From: an uncultured Desulfovibrio sp. | GTDB lineage: Bacteria; Desulfobacterota; Desulfovibrionia; Desulfovibrionales; Desulfovibrionaceae | Assembly: GCA_900541395.1 (NCBI GenBank) | Contig: UQJT01000028.1 | Span: forward strand, 1-35,820 | DNA: 35,820 nucleotides | Direction of reading: 5' to 3' | Shown: positions 1-8,866 of the stretch, piece by piece | Position numbering within the stretch: position 1 is the first letter of the stretch | Layout of the letters: every line of letters starts with the position of its first letter | Made by a program: the position numbers and the translations under genes | Notes under the pieces: generated by a model | Told to the model about the DNA's origin: nothing | What the model saw: the letters and a program-made list of their open reading frames with translations, nothing else | Database searches by the model: none

Positions 1-27
1 GGGGCTGCCGACTTTATCGGCAGCCTC

Positions 28-59
28 AGGCGCCCCGATTGAAATCGGGGCGCCTTTTT
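28..59 (+). terminator. Rho-independent terminator of a gene left of the window
   Basis: An 11-bp perfect GC-rich stem (28-38 with 45-55) with a short loop is followed by five T on the plus strand. The T-run is on the plus side only, so it ends a rightward transcript that starts outside the window. It may also help block transcripts leaving the leftward arylsulfotransferase operon, which stops at 87. A second hairpin (3-11 with 17-25) lies just before it. Confidence 0.8.
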
Positions 60-86
60 GCTTGTAGCTGTGATTAGTGTGAAATG

Positions 87-1457
87 TTACTTCGCGGCGC
101 GCTTTTCCACCGGATTCTCACTGAGCATTTCCACCCAGTTGGGCAACTTGTATTGCACCGTGGTCATATCCTTGCCCTTGAAACCGGAGAAGTCCACGGG
201 GTAGAACATGGCTTTGTGCAGGCCCTGACCGGCGTCCACCGAACCGTGATCGCTGGAGGTATAGTACACCGTATCGTTATAAACCGGGTTGACGAATTCC
301 CACACGATACTCTTGTCCGGAGCAATCTCGATGACCGAGCTGCCGGTGGTCAGCGTCAGCAGATAGTGGCCGTTGGGCATCTTGTTGATGCCGCTCTGGT
401 GCGAGCTGTAATACGTGCCCTTCTGCACGCCGACGTTGTTGGAACCCCACTCGAAAACGACGGAATCCTTGACGGGGTCGATTTCATAAAACCCGGTGGC
501 CGGGCCGGTGGGCCGGTTGGTGGCGTTGTGCAGCACGGTAATGGTGTCGTCCGCCGTCCAGTCGGGGGCATGAGGCCCGAACAGCCGCTGATCGTTGTCG
601 TTGCCGTAGCTCTGGCCGCCCAGCTCGCCGGCGCCGTAGTTGTAGGGGTTGCCCCAACGATACACCAGTTTGCGGGTGGCGTAGTCGACGACGTACACTT
701 CGCCCAGAGCGCGGGAGGTGAAGGTCACCTGCTTGGTACGCGGGTTGTAGGCCACGCCGTTGCAATGGGTCCAGTCGGAGCCGGACTCGCCGAAAGAAGC
801 GGTGATGGGCAGGAACCTGTTGATGTTCCAGCCGTTGTAGTCGTCTTTATCGCCGGTGTTGTCCCAAATCCGGAACTCCCATACAGTATTGTGATCGCGA
901 TCCACTTCACGGATCATATCGCACCAGATGCCGTCGCGCTTGATGCGCGGGATGTTGCGGTTCGGATCGTCCACGTTCAAACCCTTGGCCACGGCTTCTT
1001 CATACGTATGATGCTCCCAGACCAGGAACATATAGTTCCCGTTGGGCATCACTTCAAAGGTATGATGGCTCATTTCTTTGCCGGGTTCATAGATGTCGTG
1101 CGACCAGACCAGGTTGCCGTCCCAATCGAATTCCTCAAGCCGACCGCTGGAGCCGCCGTACAGGTTGAATTCATTCTTTGTCGGCAGGCGCGCGGCGCGG
1201 GCCAGATTGCCGTTGGGCAGCAACTCGGCGGAAAAGCCCAGCCACTCGCTGGGCCACGAATGCACCACGTTGCCCTGCTTGTCCATCAGGTACGTGTTTT
1301 TGTTTTCCGCATGGCAGACCAGCACATAGCCGGGAGTCGCTTCCGGCTCGTCCTGGAGCACGCCAAGAAAGCCTTTGAAAGCCTCATAAGCTCCGGCGGG
1401 CGCGGCCAGAACCATCGTCATGCCCGCCGCCAGCAGCAGGGAACTGATACGCTTCAT
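87..1457 (-). CDS. Periplasmic arylsulfotransferase (ASST) family protein, copy 1
   Basis: The protein has 456 residues and a clear Sec signal peptide (residues 1-23, cut after AGA). The rest fits the arylsulfotransferase beta-propeller family, which moves sulfuryl groups from aryl sulfate donors to phenolic acceptors in the periplasm without PAPS. Visible marks are repeated LPNGN/MPNGN blade motifs (about 80, 137, 360) and histidines in conserved-looking contexts: HHTFE (132), WTHCNG (231), GPHAPDW (296), SSHQSG (353) and GLHKAMF (414). I cannot say which is the catalytic sulfohistidine. An AGAGG Shine-Dalgarno precedes the ATG. It lies 94 bp downstream of a close paralogue in the same direction, so the two are probably one operon. 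The dsbL/dsbI partners known beside E. coli assT are absent. A non-catalytic propeller role is possible. Confidence 0.8.
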   Translation of the reverse strand: MKRISSLLLAAGMTMVLAAPAGAYEAFKGFLGVLQDEPEATPGYVLVCHAENKNTYLMDKQGNVVHSWPSEWLGFSAELLPNGNLARAARLPTKNEFNLYGGSSGRLEEFDWDGNLVWSHDIYEPGKEMSHHTFEVMPNGNYMFLVWEHHTYEEAVAKGLNVDDPNRNIPRIKRDGIWCDMIREVDRDHNTVWEFRIWDNTGDKDDYNGWNINRFLPITASFGESGSDWTHCNGVAYNPRTKQVTFTSRALGEVYVVDYATRKLVYRWGNPYNYGAGELGGQSYGNDNDQRLFGPHAPDWTADDTITVLHNATNRPTGPATGFYEIDPVKDSVVFEWGSNNVGVQKGTYYSSHQSGINKMPNGHYLLTLTTGSSVIEIAPDKSIVWEFVNPVYNDTVYYTSSDHGSVDAGQGLHKAMFYPVDFSGFKGKDMTTVQYKLPNWVEMLSENPVEKRAAK

Positions 1458-1551
1458 ATGTCAACCTCTGTCGGTTTTTATCGGTGTTCGGGGCAGCTCC
1501 GGCCTCGGGCGGAAAGCCGTCCGCCGAAGTCTCATATCGTCCGTACGGAGT

Positions 1552-2967
1552 CTAGTAACGACCCGGCAGCAACGGAGTCAGAGGCACCCAGTGTCTGGGC
1601 ACAGGATTTTGGTTCAACTGAACCACCCAATTGGGCACACTGTACAGCACAGTGGACAAATCCTTACCCTTGAAGCCGACGAAATCCGGCGCATAGAACA
1701 TGGCGCGGTGGATGCCGCCGCCGTTCTGTCCATGACCGCTGGAGGTTTTGTAAATCTTGTCCTTGGACCAGGGAGACACGAATTCCCACAACAGGCTGCC
1801 GTCTTTGCCGGAAATTTCCAGAATATGGGCGCCGGTGGTGGCGGTTATCAGGTAGTTGCCGTTGGGCATTTTGTTCACGCCGGACTGATAGGCGGAATAA
1901 AAGTTGGAACGGGCGGCGGATCGATCCATGGTGCGCAGCTTGTTGGCATACCACTCGAACACGACCTTGTCGTTCTTGTAATCCAGTTCGACAAAGCCGG
2001 TGCCTACACTGTTGGGACGCTGGTTGCCGTTGTCCAGAATGGTGATATTGCCTTCCACGGTCCAGTCCGGAGCATGGGGGCCGAACAGCTTTTGATCGCC
2101 GTTGTCGCCCTGGTTGGAGGGGCGGCGGCCCTGGCCGTAGTTGTAGGGATTGCCCCAGCGGTATTCCAGCTCGCCGGTGGCATAGTCGATCACATACACT
2201 TCGGACAGGTTGCGGGACGTGACGGCCACTTTGTTGGTTTTGGGATTATAGGACACGCCGTTGAAATGCGTCCAGTCCGGCCCCGCATAGGCGCGGTTAT
2301 GTTCGGGCGGATTGAACCGGTTGATGTCGATCTGATTGTATCCGGTGCCTATGTGATCCCACACATGCCATTCCCAAACGACTTTCTTGTCATGGTTGAC
2401 TTCCATGATGTAGTCGGGCCAGATGCCCTTGACCATATTTTTGCCCATACGGAAACCGTCTTTGAAAAGACAACGGCCGCCGTAGTCGGGGTCCATCCCC
2501 TTGGCCAGGGCATCTTCGTAGCTCTTGTATTCCCACACAAGAATCATGTAGTTGCCGTTGGGCATCACCTCAAACGTGTGATGGCCGACCCTGACGCCTT
2601 CTTCATAAACCTGGTAGGACCACACCACTTCGCCGTCCCAGTTGAATTCCTCAATCAGACCGGCGGCTCCGCCAAAATTGGGCCCCGCTTCCGGCAATCT
2701 GGAATGGCGGGCCAGATTGCCGTTGGGCAGCAATTCAGCATAAAAAGCATCGTATTTGCTGACCCACTCATGGACGACGTTACCGTCTTTGTCCATCAAA
2801 TACGTAGTTTTGCAGTTCTGAGGAGCGATCAGAACATAACCTTCCGTCGCGTCAAGTTTATTCTGCAGAACTCCCAGGGGACCTTTAAATGCCTGATAGG
2901 CAGACGCCGGCGCGGAAAGTGCCAGAGTCAACCCCAGGGCTAATAGGGTCAAACCGATACGCCTCAT
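1552..2967 (-). CDS. Periplasmic arylsulfotransferase (ASST) family protein, copy 2
   Basis: The 471-residue paralogue of the adjacent downstream gene shares the signal peptide layout (cut near residue 23), the early LPNGNLAR motif, MPNGN blades (about 135 and 367), HHTFE, WTHFNG (H234) and GPHAPDW (H298). It ends in a GGIHRAMF motif (H420), closer to the HRA-type motif I associate with the family than copy 1. It has Tyr360 where copy 1 has His353, and a short insert around 165-182, so the two copies may differ in donor or acceptor. A strong GGGAGG Shine-Dalgarno lies about 7 bases before the ATG. An upstream overlapping ATG is out of frame. It is the first gene of the pair and reads from the AT-rich spacer. 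The family call is firm; sulfotransferase activity is inferred. Confidence 0.8.
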   Translation of the reverse strand: MRRIGLTLLALGLTLALSAPASAYQAFKGPLGVLQNKLDATEGYVLIAPQNCKTTYLMDKDGNVVHEWVSKYDAFYAELLPNGNLARHSRLPEAGPNFGGAAGLIEEFNWDGEVVWSYQVYEEGVRVGHHTFEVMPNGNYMILVWEYKSYEDALAKGMDPDYGGRCLFKDGFRMGKNMVKGIWPDYIMEVNHDKKVVWEWHVWDHIGTGYNQIDINRFNPPEHNRAYAGPDWTHFNGVSYNPKTNKVAVTSRNLSEVYVIDYATGELEYRWGNPYNYGQGRRPSNQGDNGDQKLFGPHAPDWTVEGNITILDNGNQRPNSVGTGFVELDYKNDKVVFEWYANKLRTMDRSAARSNFYSAYQSGVNKMPNGNYLITATTGAHILEISGKDGSLLWEFVSPWSKDKIYKTSSGHGQNGGGIHRAMFYAPDFVGFKGKDLSTVLYSVPNWVVQLNQNPVPRHWVPLTPLLPGRY

Positions 2968-3620
2968 ACATGTCCCTCCCTAAATAAAACGGACGATTTT
3001 AGGCCCTTATCTAAAAACTCTCCTGAAAAAGGCCCGGATGTTTCCATATATCACTTGTGAATTATATGATCAATAGGGTCCACAAAAGAGGCGGCAACTT
3101 TGAAAGCAGAATTTTTATCAGGATTATTTAGTCAATAATTTAATAGAATTGAAAGACTGCTGACGGGCTATTCATGGGAAATCCTCCATATATATTTTTA
3201 AAATATTAAAAATATTATTTATATTAATTATATTAAACAATAAATTTTTTTTAACACTACCTTCAAAAATTTTTTATTACGCAGTCAGAACAACATTCGT
3301 TGACAAATAACATTAAACGGTAATATTATAACAATAAAACATACTTGCAATACTCTTTCTATAATTTAATTAAAATATAATTCTATATTTTTTATATAAT
3401 CCACATCCAATACATATTACTAACGTATTTTATCCCTATCTTTATTTTATTCACTATTTACTATACCTATACATATTACATTCAACAATAATTAAACCCA
3501 TACTAATGGAAGACTAGAATACAATATTGAACATTTCATAATCAAATTATAACTATAACATTATGTTTATTCCTCTGAATTATACAGATACAGAAGTCGG
3601 AACAGGCGACAAATTCTCCG

Positions 3621-3640
3621 GCTGTAAATATATTTACAGC
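3621..3640. promoter_or_regulatory. Perfect 20-bp palindrome, possible operator
   Basis: The site reads GCTGTAAATATATTTACAGC and is identical on both strands. The TGTAA-N6-TTACA core has the half-site size and spacing of CRP/FNR-superfamily and Rex-type dimer sites, but matches no consensus I can name with confidence. It sits about 650 bp upstream of the ASST start. It could also form a hairpin, but no adequate T-run follows directly. Confidence 0.4.
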
Positions 3641-3670
3641 AAAATATCTAAAAAAAAACGCTCCCATAAG

Positions 3671-3699
3671 AAAAACCCGCCCGGCTTACGCCGGACGGG
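3671..3699 (-). terminator. Terminator of cheW
   Basis: On the minus strand a 10-bp stem with one mismatch (3690-3699 with 3676-3685) and a 4-base loop is followed directly by five T (complement of 3671-3675). It is placed about 120 bp past the cheW stop. Confidence 0.8.
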
Positions 3700-3818
3700 C
3701 CATACAGCAACTTACGGGAACGACGCCCGTCGCCAGTGAAAATCGCTTTTTTGTAAAAAGAAGCTCTCTCAAATCACGCCTGCGCGCGTAGCCTCCCTAC
3801 GGCTGAAATATCCGCGAG

Positions 3819-4316
3819 TCAGCGCCCCATATCCTCGATATCGGCGTCGGCCAACAAGGCCTCAAGGTCGAGCAGGATGAGCAGGCGATCGTCCAACTTC
3901 CCCACTCCCTCGATATATTCGGAGCCGATGCCCGCCACCACGGGAGGTGCCTGTTCCACGGTGCTTTCCGGAATGCGCAACACTTCGGATACCGCGTCCA
4001 CCAAAAAACCCACCACGTTTTGGTTCAGCTCCATAACGATGATGCGCGACTGGCTGTCCAAGGGCATTTCGGGCATGTTGAAGCGCTTGCGCAGGCCGAC
4101 CACCGGCAATACCTTGCCGCGCAGATTGATAACGCCTTCAATGAAGGACGGCGCGTTGGGCACCTGAGTGATCTGCACCAGGCGGATAATTTCATTGACC
4201 ACCAGTATTTTGACGCCAAATTCCTCTTCACCCAGCCGGAACGTGACCAGTTGCAACAGGTTGGCGTCTTCCGCGTCGTTTCTGTCGTGTTCCGCGCTTG
4301 CCGTGGCCTGGCTCAT
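3819..4316 (-). CDS. cheW: Chemotaxis coupling protein CheW
   Basis: The 165-residue cytoplasmic protein is a single CheW domain, which links chemoreceptors to the kinase CheA. After an acidic N-terminal tail of about 18 residues come the usual signatures: LVTFRLGEEEFGV, the strand-loop EIIRLVQITQVPNAP, then FIEGVINLRGKVLPVV, and the C-terminal IGSEYIEGVGKLDDRLLILLDLE. Length is normal for a stand-alone CheW. A GGGAGGGG Shine-Dalgarno precedes the ATG. It lies 99 bp downstream of the FAH gene in the same direction but has no chemotaxis partners in the window, so it probably serves a receptor array encoded elsewhere. It has its own terminator. Confidence 0.95.
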   Translation of the reverse strand: MSQATASAEHDRNDAEDANLLQLVTFRLGEEEFGVKILVVNEIIRLVQITQVPNAPSFIEGVINLRGKVLPVVGLRKRFNMPEMPLDSQSRIIVMELNQNVVGFLVDAVSEVLRIPESTVEQAPPVVAGIGSEYIEGVGKLDDRLLILLDLEALLADADIEDMGR

Positions 4317-4415
4317 GGAAGCCCCTCCCTACATTAAGTTCACCATGTTTTTCGGTCGAAACGTCGTCTGACTTTACCGGCCCGGCCGCCCCGGGCAAAG
4401 CGGGCTTCCTTTGCC

Positions 4416-5210
4416 TTATTGCAGTCGATAAACCGGGGCGTCGCCGTCCGTGAAGTCGGATTCGTCCTCCCGGTCCACGCTGTTGAACAACACGCCCACA
4501 TTTTCCACTTCAATCTGCACCGTATCCCCCGGCGCGATGGGCCCCACCCCCTTCGGCGTGCCGGTCAGGATGACGTCGCCGGGGGTCAGGCTCATGATTC
4601 CAGACAAATAACTTATCAATTCCAAAGGATTGGCAATCATATCCCGTAGTATGCCCTGCTGCCGTACCTCGCCGTTGACCACCGCGCGCACGGCCGAATC
4701 CTCGGGGGGCATTCCGGTTTCGATCCACGGCCCCAACGGGCAAAAGGTATCGTAGCCCTTGCAACGGCCGAACATACGTTCGCCCTGCTGCAGATCGCGG
4801 GCGGTCACATCGTTGGCGCAGGTATAGCCGAACACGTATCCGGCCGCCTGTTCGGGCGATACATGGCGGCAGTGCTGACCTATGATCACGGCCAGTTCGG
4901 CCTCATAGTCGATGCGCCCCACGTTGCGGGGCAACAGTATGGTCTGACCGTTGCCCAGCAGGCTGCTGGGCGGCTTGAGGAAAAAAGAGGGTTCGGCGGA
5001 CAGGGGCATATCGATTTCGGCCGCGTGATCGCGAAAATTAAGTCCCACGCAGATAATTTTGGACGGCGCCACCAGCGGCATAAGGCTCACTTCAGACATG
5101 GGCAGGGGCTCGGCATAGCCCAGATTGCGCTGAAGACAGGTCAACATTTGGTCTTCGCCCAAAGAGGCGTAAAAAACCCGACCGTTGTGGCGAACGCGGA
5201 TAATGCGCAT
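4416..5210 (-). CDS. Fumarylacetoacetate hydrolase (FAH) family protein
   Basis: The 264-residue protein belongs to the FAH fold family, which covers acylpyruvate hydrolases, oxaloacetate decarboxylase/tautomerases and HpaG-type isomerases. A short N-terminal domain is followed by the catalytic domain from VGLNFRDHA (about 55). The metal-binding acidic residues are visible as E103 and E105 in DYEAELA and D134 in CANDVTARD. The KGYDTFCPLGPW and LTGTPKGVGP loops are typical. Substrate cannot be told from sequence. The start is supported by a GAGG Shine-Dalgarno. It begins 39 bp past the RNase J stop in the same direction, so the two are likely co-transcribed. No aromatic-degradation genes are nearby, which argues for a housekeeping tautomerase or hydrolase role. 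Confidence 0.9.
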   Translation of the reverse strand: MRIIRVRHNGRVFYASLGEDQMLTCLQRNLGYAEPLPMSEVSLMPLVAPSKIICVGLNFRDHAAEIDMPLSAEPSFFLKPPSSLLGNGQTILLPRNVGRIDYEAELAVIIGQHCRHVSPEQAAGYVFGYTCANDVTARDLQQGERMFGRCKGYDTFCPLGPWIETGMPPEDSAVRAVVNGEVRQQGILRDMIANPLELISYLSGIMSLTPGDVILTGTPKGVGPIAPGDTVQIEVENVGVLFNSVDREDESDFTDGDAPVYRLQ

Positions 5211-5249
5211 GAAAAACCTCGCGGAGAGCTAAAACCCGTTCCGGCTTCG

Positions 5250-6914
5250 TTACACGGCCGTTACGATGGGCACCACGATGGGGTCGCGGTCCAGCACATC
5301 GCGGAAAAAACGGCGCAGGCTGGACCGTATGCGATCCTGAAGTTTGGGCAAATCATAGGGAGACATGGTTTCCAGATGATCAAGCACCAGACACTTGGCG
5401 TCTTCCAGCAGGTGGCTGTACTGCTGCTCGAATACAAAACCGCGCGAGATCATCTCCGGCCCGTGCAGCACCTCGCCGGTTTCCTCGGCAATGACCAGCA
5501 CCACCACCACCAGCCCTTCCCCGCCCAGAATGCGCCTTTCTTTGAGCACCAGACGGCCCACGTCGCCCACGCCCTTGCCGTCCACCAGCACGGATTCGAC
5601 GGGCACGGAAGGATCGCGGCGACAGCCGTCGGCGGTCAGTGTAATGGGCTGGCCGTCCTCCAGGATCAGAATATTATCGGACTGCACTCCACACTCCTCG
5701 GCCAGGCGGGCATGCAGAGCCAGATGACGGTATTCGCCGTGGACAGGCACGAAGTATTCCGGCTGCACCGTGTCCAGCACGGCCCGCAGCTCGTCGCGAC
5801 AGGCATGCCCCGTGGCGTGGATGGTACGCCGGGCATCGTGATAAACCTTGGCCCCCTGACGGTACATCTGATTGATGACTTTGGACACGGCCCGGGCGTT
5901 GCCCGGTATGACGCGCGAAGACATAATCACCGTATCTCCGCTTCGGAGCGAAAGCTGCTTGTGCTCGCCGTTGGCGATGCGCGTCAGGGCCGACATGGGT
6001 TCGCCCTGAGTGCCCGTAGCCAGGATGACGGTTTTTTCGGGCGGCAATGAAGGCAGACCGGCGTAGTCGGTATGCAGATTGTCGGGCCGCTCCAGCAGCC
6101 CCAAAGCCACGGCTTTTTCGATGTTGGTGGCCAGACTGCGGCCGCTGACCAGCACGGCCCGATCAAACTCGCGGGCCAGCTCCAGCACCGAACGGACGCG
6201 ATCGATATGGCTGGAAAACAGGGTAATGACGATGCGGCCCTCGGCCTCGGCAAAAATGTCGCGCAGGGTGTCGCGCACTTCGCGTTCGGGCCGGGAATGG
6301 CCCTCGATCTCCACGTTGGTGGAATCGGCCAGCAACAGGCGCACGCCCTCCCGCCCGGCGAAGGAGGCGAAGTCGTCGCACAGGGAACAGGGGTCGCCCA
6401 GGGGCACGGTGTCCAACTTGAAGTCGCCGGTGTGGATGATGCGGCCCACCGGCGTTTCCACGGCCAGGGCATAGCCTTGGGGAATGGAATGACAGACCGG
6501 GATAAAATGAAAGGTGAGATCGCCAAGAGTGACGGAATCCCGGGCGTTGACCGTGATCAGTTCCGCCCGCTCCAAAAGATTGTGCTCGGCGAGCTTGTGC
6601 TCCGCCAGGGCCAGGGTGAACGGCGATCCGTACAGGCGGACACGCAGACTTTTGCACTGGATGAGAAGCCAGGGCAAGGCTCCGATATGATCCTCGTGAC
6701 CGTGGGTCAGAACGATGTCCAGTGTACGCTCCGTGTCCGCGAACAGCGACTCGAAGCGGGGAATGACCACATCCACGCCCCATAGATAATCGTCCGGAAA
6801 CATGAGCCCGCAGTCCACCAGCGCGACGCCCCGCCCGGTTTCCCACTTCTGGCAGTTGAGGCCTATTTCGCCGAGGCCCCCCAGGGGGGTGATGGTCAAA
6901 TACGATTCCGACAT
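5250..6914 (-). CDS. rnj: Ribonuclease J
   Basis: The 554-residue protein is a metallo-beta-lactamase/beta-CASP ribonuclease that processes and degrades RNA with 5'-exonuclease and endonuclease activity. The zinc motif HGHEDH is at 71-76, the LIHTGDFKLD-type metal strand is near 160, and the beta-CASP part follows with the STNVE and ATGTQGEP motifs. The RMMBL-type PVHGEYRHL segment (about 390) is followed by the usual C-terminal domain. Length is that of full-size RNase J. A GGAG element lies 6-7 bases before the ATG. RNase J is best known from Gram-positives and is also found in some proteobacteria and desulfobacteria. It heads a probable rnj-FAH transcript. Confidence 0.95.
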   Translation of the reverse strand: MSESYLTITPLGGLGEIGLNCQKWETGRGVALVDCGLMFPDDYLWGVDVVIPRFESLFADTERTLDIVLTHGHEDHIGALPWLLIQCKSLRVRLYGSPFTLALAEHKLAEHNLLERAELITVNARDSVTLGDLTFHFIPVCHSIPQGYALAVETPVGRIIHTGDFKLDTVPLGDPCSLCDDFASFAGREGVRLLLADSTNVEIEGHSRPEREVRDTLRDIFAEAEGRIVITLFSSHIDRVRSVLELAREFDRAVLVSGRSLATNIEKAVALGLLERPDNLHTDYAGLPSLPPEKTVILATGTQGEPMSALTRIANGEHKQLSLRSGDTVIMSSRVIPGNARAVSKVINQMYRQGAKVYHDARRTIHATGHACRDELRAVLDTVQPEYFVPVHGEYRHLALHARLAEECGVQSDNILILEDGQPITLTADGCRRDPSVPVESVLVDGKGVGDVGRLVLKERRILGGEGLVVVVLVIAEETGEVLHGPEMISRGFVFEQQYSHLLEDAKCLVLDHLETMSPYDLPKLQDRIRSSLRRFFRDVLDRDPIVVPIVTAV

Positions 6915-7163
6915 GCAAGCTCCAGGCCCCCCGGTCGGAGGCTATGGTTGTTTTTAGCGCAATGCCGGGCCCGGCACAAGCGGCTGTTGCAAGCGCGGGC
7001 CGCAGACGGCTTGCGCCTTTTTCAAGAATGCGGGCGGGCCCGGCGGCTTTGCCAGTATTCCCGACCCGGTTCCCGGTGTATAGGATTTTTCGCGGACCGC
7101 GCCCCTTGTCAGACGGCAGCCCATGCGCTAGTCCTGATTCTCCGTTCAGCACCGGAGTTGCGC

Positions 7164-7772
7164 ATGACTTTGTTGTCCCTTTTTGCATTGGCCCTGGCGC
7201 TGGCCATGGACGCCTTCGCCGTGGCCGTGGCTACGGGCATACGTCTGGGCGTGGTCACAGGGCGCCAGGTATTTCGCCTTGCCTTTCATTTCGGCCTGTT
7301 TCAGTTCCTTATGCCGTTGGCGGGCTGGTTTCTGGGCTTGACCGTGCGCGGTTTCATCGAGCGATGGGATCACTGGGTGGCCTTCGCCCTGTTGGCCTTC
7401 ATCGGCGTCAATATGTTGCGCGAAGCGGCTTCCCGCCGGGACGGGGCGGAAGAAGAGCAACGTCATGCCGCCGACGCCCTGGCCCATCCCGCCGATCCCA
7501 CCCGGGGCTTTTCGCTGCTTATGTTGTCCGTGGCTACCAGCATCGACGCCCTGGCCGTAGGCCTGTCCTTCTCTCTGCTGAACATGTCGGTGTGGTTCCC
7601 CGCCGCCGTCATCGGGGTGGTATGCTGCGTCCTCACAGCCCTTGGCCTGTGGCTGGGCAAAACCCTGTCCCGTGCCGAAATTCTGGGGCGCCGGGCCGAA
7701 CTGGCCGGGGGCTTGGCGCTGCTCGCCATCGGTTTCAAAATTCTGTACGAGCACGGCGTATTCGGGGCTTGA
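7164..7772 (+). CDS. mntP: Manganese efflux pump MntP
   Basis: The 202-residue polytopic inner-membrane protein matches the MntP (YebN) family, which exports Mn(II). It has six hydrophobic segments in two repeats, each with the conserved membrane aspartate: D16 in AMDAFAVAVATG and D128 in ATSIDALAVGLSFSL. A charged His/Glu/Asp-rich cytoplasmic loop (about 90-113) separates the halves. I chose the ATG at 7164 because a GGAG element precedes it and the protein then begins directly with the first membrane helix; the open frame extends to 6948 without family likeness. It is divergent from rnj. I looked for a yybP-ykoY manganese riboswitch in 6915-7163 and could not recognise one. Confidence 0.93.
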   Translation: MTLLSLFALALALAMDAFAVAVATGIRLGVVTGRQVFRLAFHFGLFQFLMPLAGWFLGLTVRGFIERWDHWVAFALLAFIGVNMLREAASRRDGAEEEQRHAADALAHPADPTRGFSLLMLSVATSIDALAVGLSFSLLNMSVWFPAAVIGVVCCVLTALGLWLGKTLSRAEILGRRAELAGGLALLAIGFKILYEHGVFGA

Positions 7773-8055
7773 TTCCGCGTATCGACGCCGCGCCGGCCCC
7801 ATTTCAGCCCCATCGAGGAGTCGGCCGAAAATCGCTCAAAAAAAACGGGACGGCCTCCTTCGAGCGTTTTAACATACCCGATGCATCCTTATCGGGCGCG
7901 TTTTCCGTCCCGTAAACACTCTGCCACGGCCAAGCTTCGTTCGCTCTCTTGACAAAAGTTCCGGATGCGACCCGCTCGAATACTTTGTTACATTTCATAA
8001 CTGGTCAGGGCCGGACCTGCGATGCTACAATATCCGTCAATAGAGGAGAGAACGC

Positions 8056-8862
8056 ATGTCCGATTATTCCGAGCGCGCCGCCGGTTCCGGCCGGGAATCC
8101 GCCGAGCAGACCGAGGGCGCGGCCCTGTTGGTGGTGGACGACGATCCGGATATCCGCGATCTGCTGGCCGACTACCTGCGCCAGCATGGTTTTCGAGTGG
8201 AAACCGCGGCCGACGGCGACGCCATGTTCGCCGCCCTGGCCGCTCAAACCTTTGATCTGGCCGTTCTGGACATCATGATGCCCGGCCAGGACGGTCTGGA
8301 ACTATGCCGCCGCCTGCGCGGCGGGCCGGAAGCCCAATCCTCTCTGCCCGTTATTTTTCTCACCGCCCTGGGCGAAGCCACGGATCGGGTGGTCGGCCTG
8401 GAATTGGGCGGCGACGATTACGTGGTCAAACCTTTCCAACCTCGCGAACTGCTGGCCCGTATCCGGGCCGTGCTGCGTCGCACGCAACCCGGCGCCGCCA
8501 CGGGAGAAACCAAGGCGATATCCGCGCCTTCCCAGGTCAGGATGTACCGCTTCAACGGCTGGACGCTGAATCTCACGGCCCGCCACCTGGTGGACCCCAC
8601 CGGAATGGTGGTCAATCTGAGCGGCGCGGAATTTCGTCTGCTGACGCTGTTTCTGGAACACCCCCAGGAAGTGCTGAGCCGCGACTTTCTTCAGGAGCAG
8701 GCCCAAGGCCGCGACGCCGACCGCAACCCCTTCGACCGCAGTCTCGACGTACAGGTCTGCCGTCTGCGCGCCCGTCTGCGCGACAATGGCCGGGAAGCCC
8801 GTTTGATCAAAACCGTGCGCGGCGACGGTTATGTCTTCACCAGCGACGTGGCCGCGGAGTGA
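8056..8862 (+). CDS. OmpR-family two-component response regulator
   Basis: The 268-residue DNA-binding response regulator has a receiver domain at about 24-140, with acidic pocket DDDPD, phospho-acceptor D72 in VLDIMMPGQDG, the switch Thr in FLTAL, and the invariant Lys in VVKPFQPRE. A winged-helix DNA-binding domain (about 165-262) ends in the typical TVRGDGYVF. An N-terminal extension of about 22 residues precedes the receiver. A GGAGAG Shine-Dalgarno fixes the start. The sensor kinase gene begins 4 bp after the stop, so the two form an operon. With the HtrA-type protease gene following, a role in envelope homeostasis, as with CpxR or OmpR, is a reasonable inference, not shown by sequence. 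Confidence 0.95.
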   Translation: MSDYSERAAGSGRESAEQTEGAALLVVDDDPDIRDLLADYLRQHGFRVETAADGDAMFAALAAQTFDLAVLDIMMPGQDGLELCRRLRGGPEAQSSLPVIFLTALGEATDRVVGLELGGDDYVVKPFQPRELLARIRAVLRRTQPGAATGETKAISAPSQVRMYRFNGWTLNLTARHLVDPTGMVVNLSGAEFRLLTLFLEHPQEVLSRDFLQEQAQGRDADRNPFDRSLDVQVCRLRARLRDNGREARLIKTVRGDGYVFTSDVAAE

Positions 8863-8866
8863 CCCC

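Larger units (their letters stand above)
2968..3818. other. Gene-free, AT-rich intergenic region upstream of the ASST pair
   Basis: No reading frame here looks coding. From about 3100 to 3660 the sequence is strikingly AT-rich, with long A/T runs, unlike the GC-rich genes on either side. It holds the likely leader and promoter of the ASST pair (a minus-strand TATAAT at 3061-3066, with no convincing -35), a perfect palindrome at 3621-3640 and the cheW terminator at 3671-3699. Such AT-rich DNA often marks acquired sequence or a binding zone for nucleoid proteins; that is inference. Confidence 0.6.

Noticed and set aside
84..2943. Two long plus-strand frames (529 and 507 codons) opposite the arylsulfotransferase genes
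   Set aside because: Both mirror the minus-strand genes, lack ribosome sites and have His/Val/Gly-biased composition typical of antisense frames.
6915..7163. Possible yybP-ykoY manganese riboswitch before mntP
   Set aside because: I could not find the conserved internal loops of this riboswitch class by eye; a covariance-model search would be needed to claim it.
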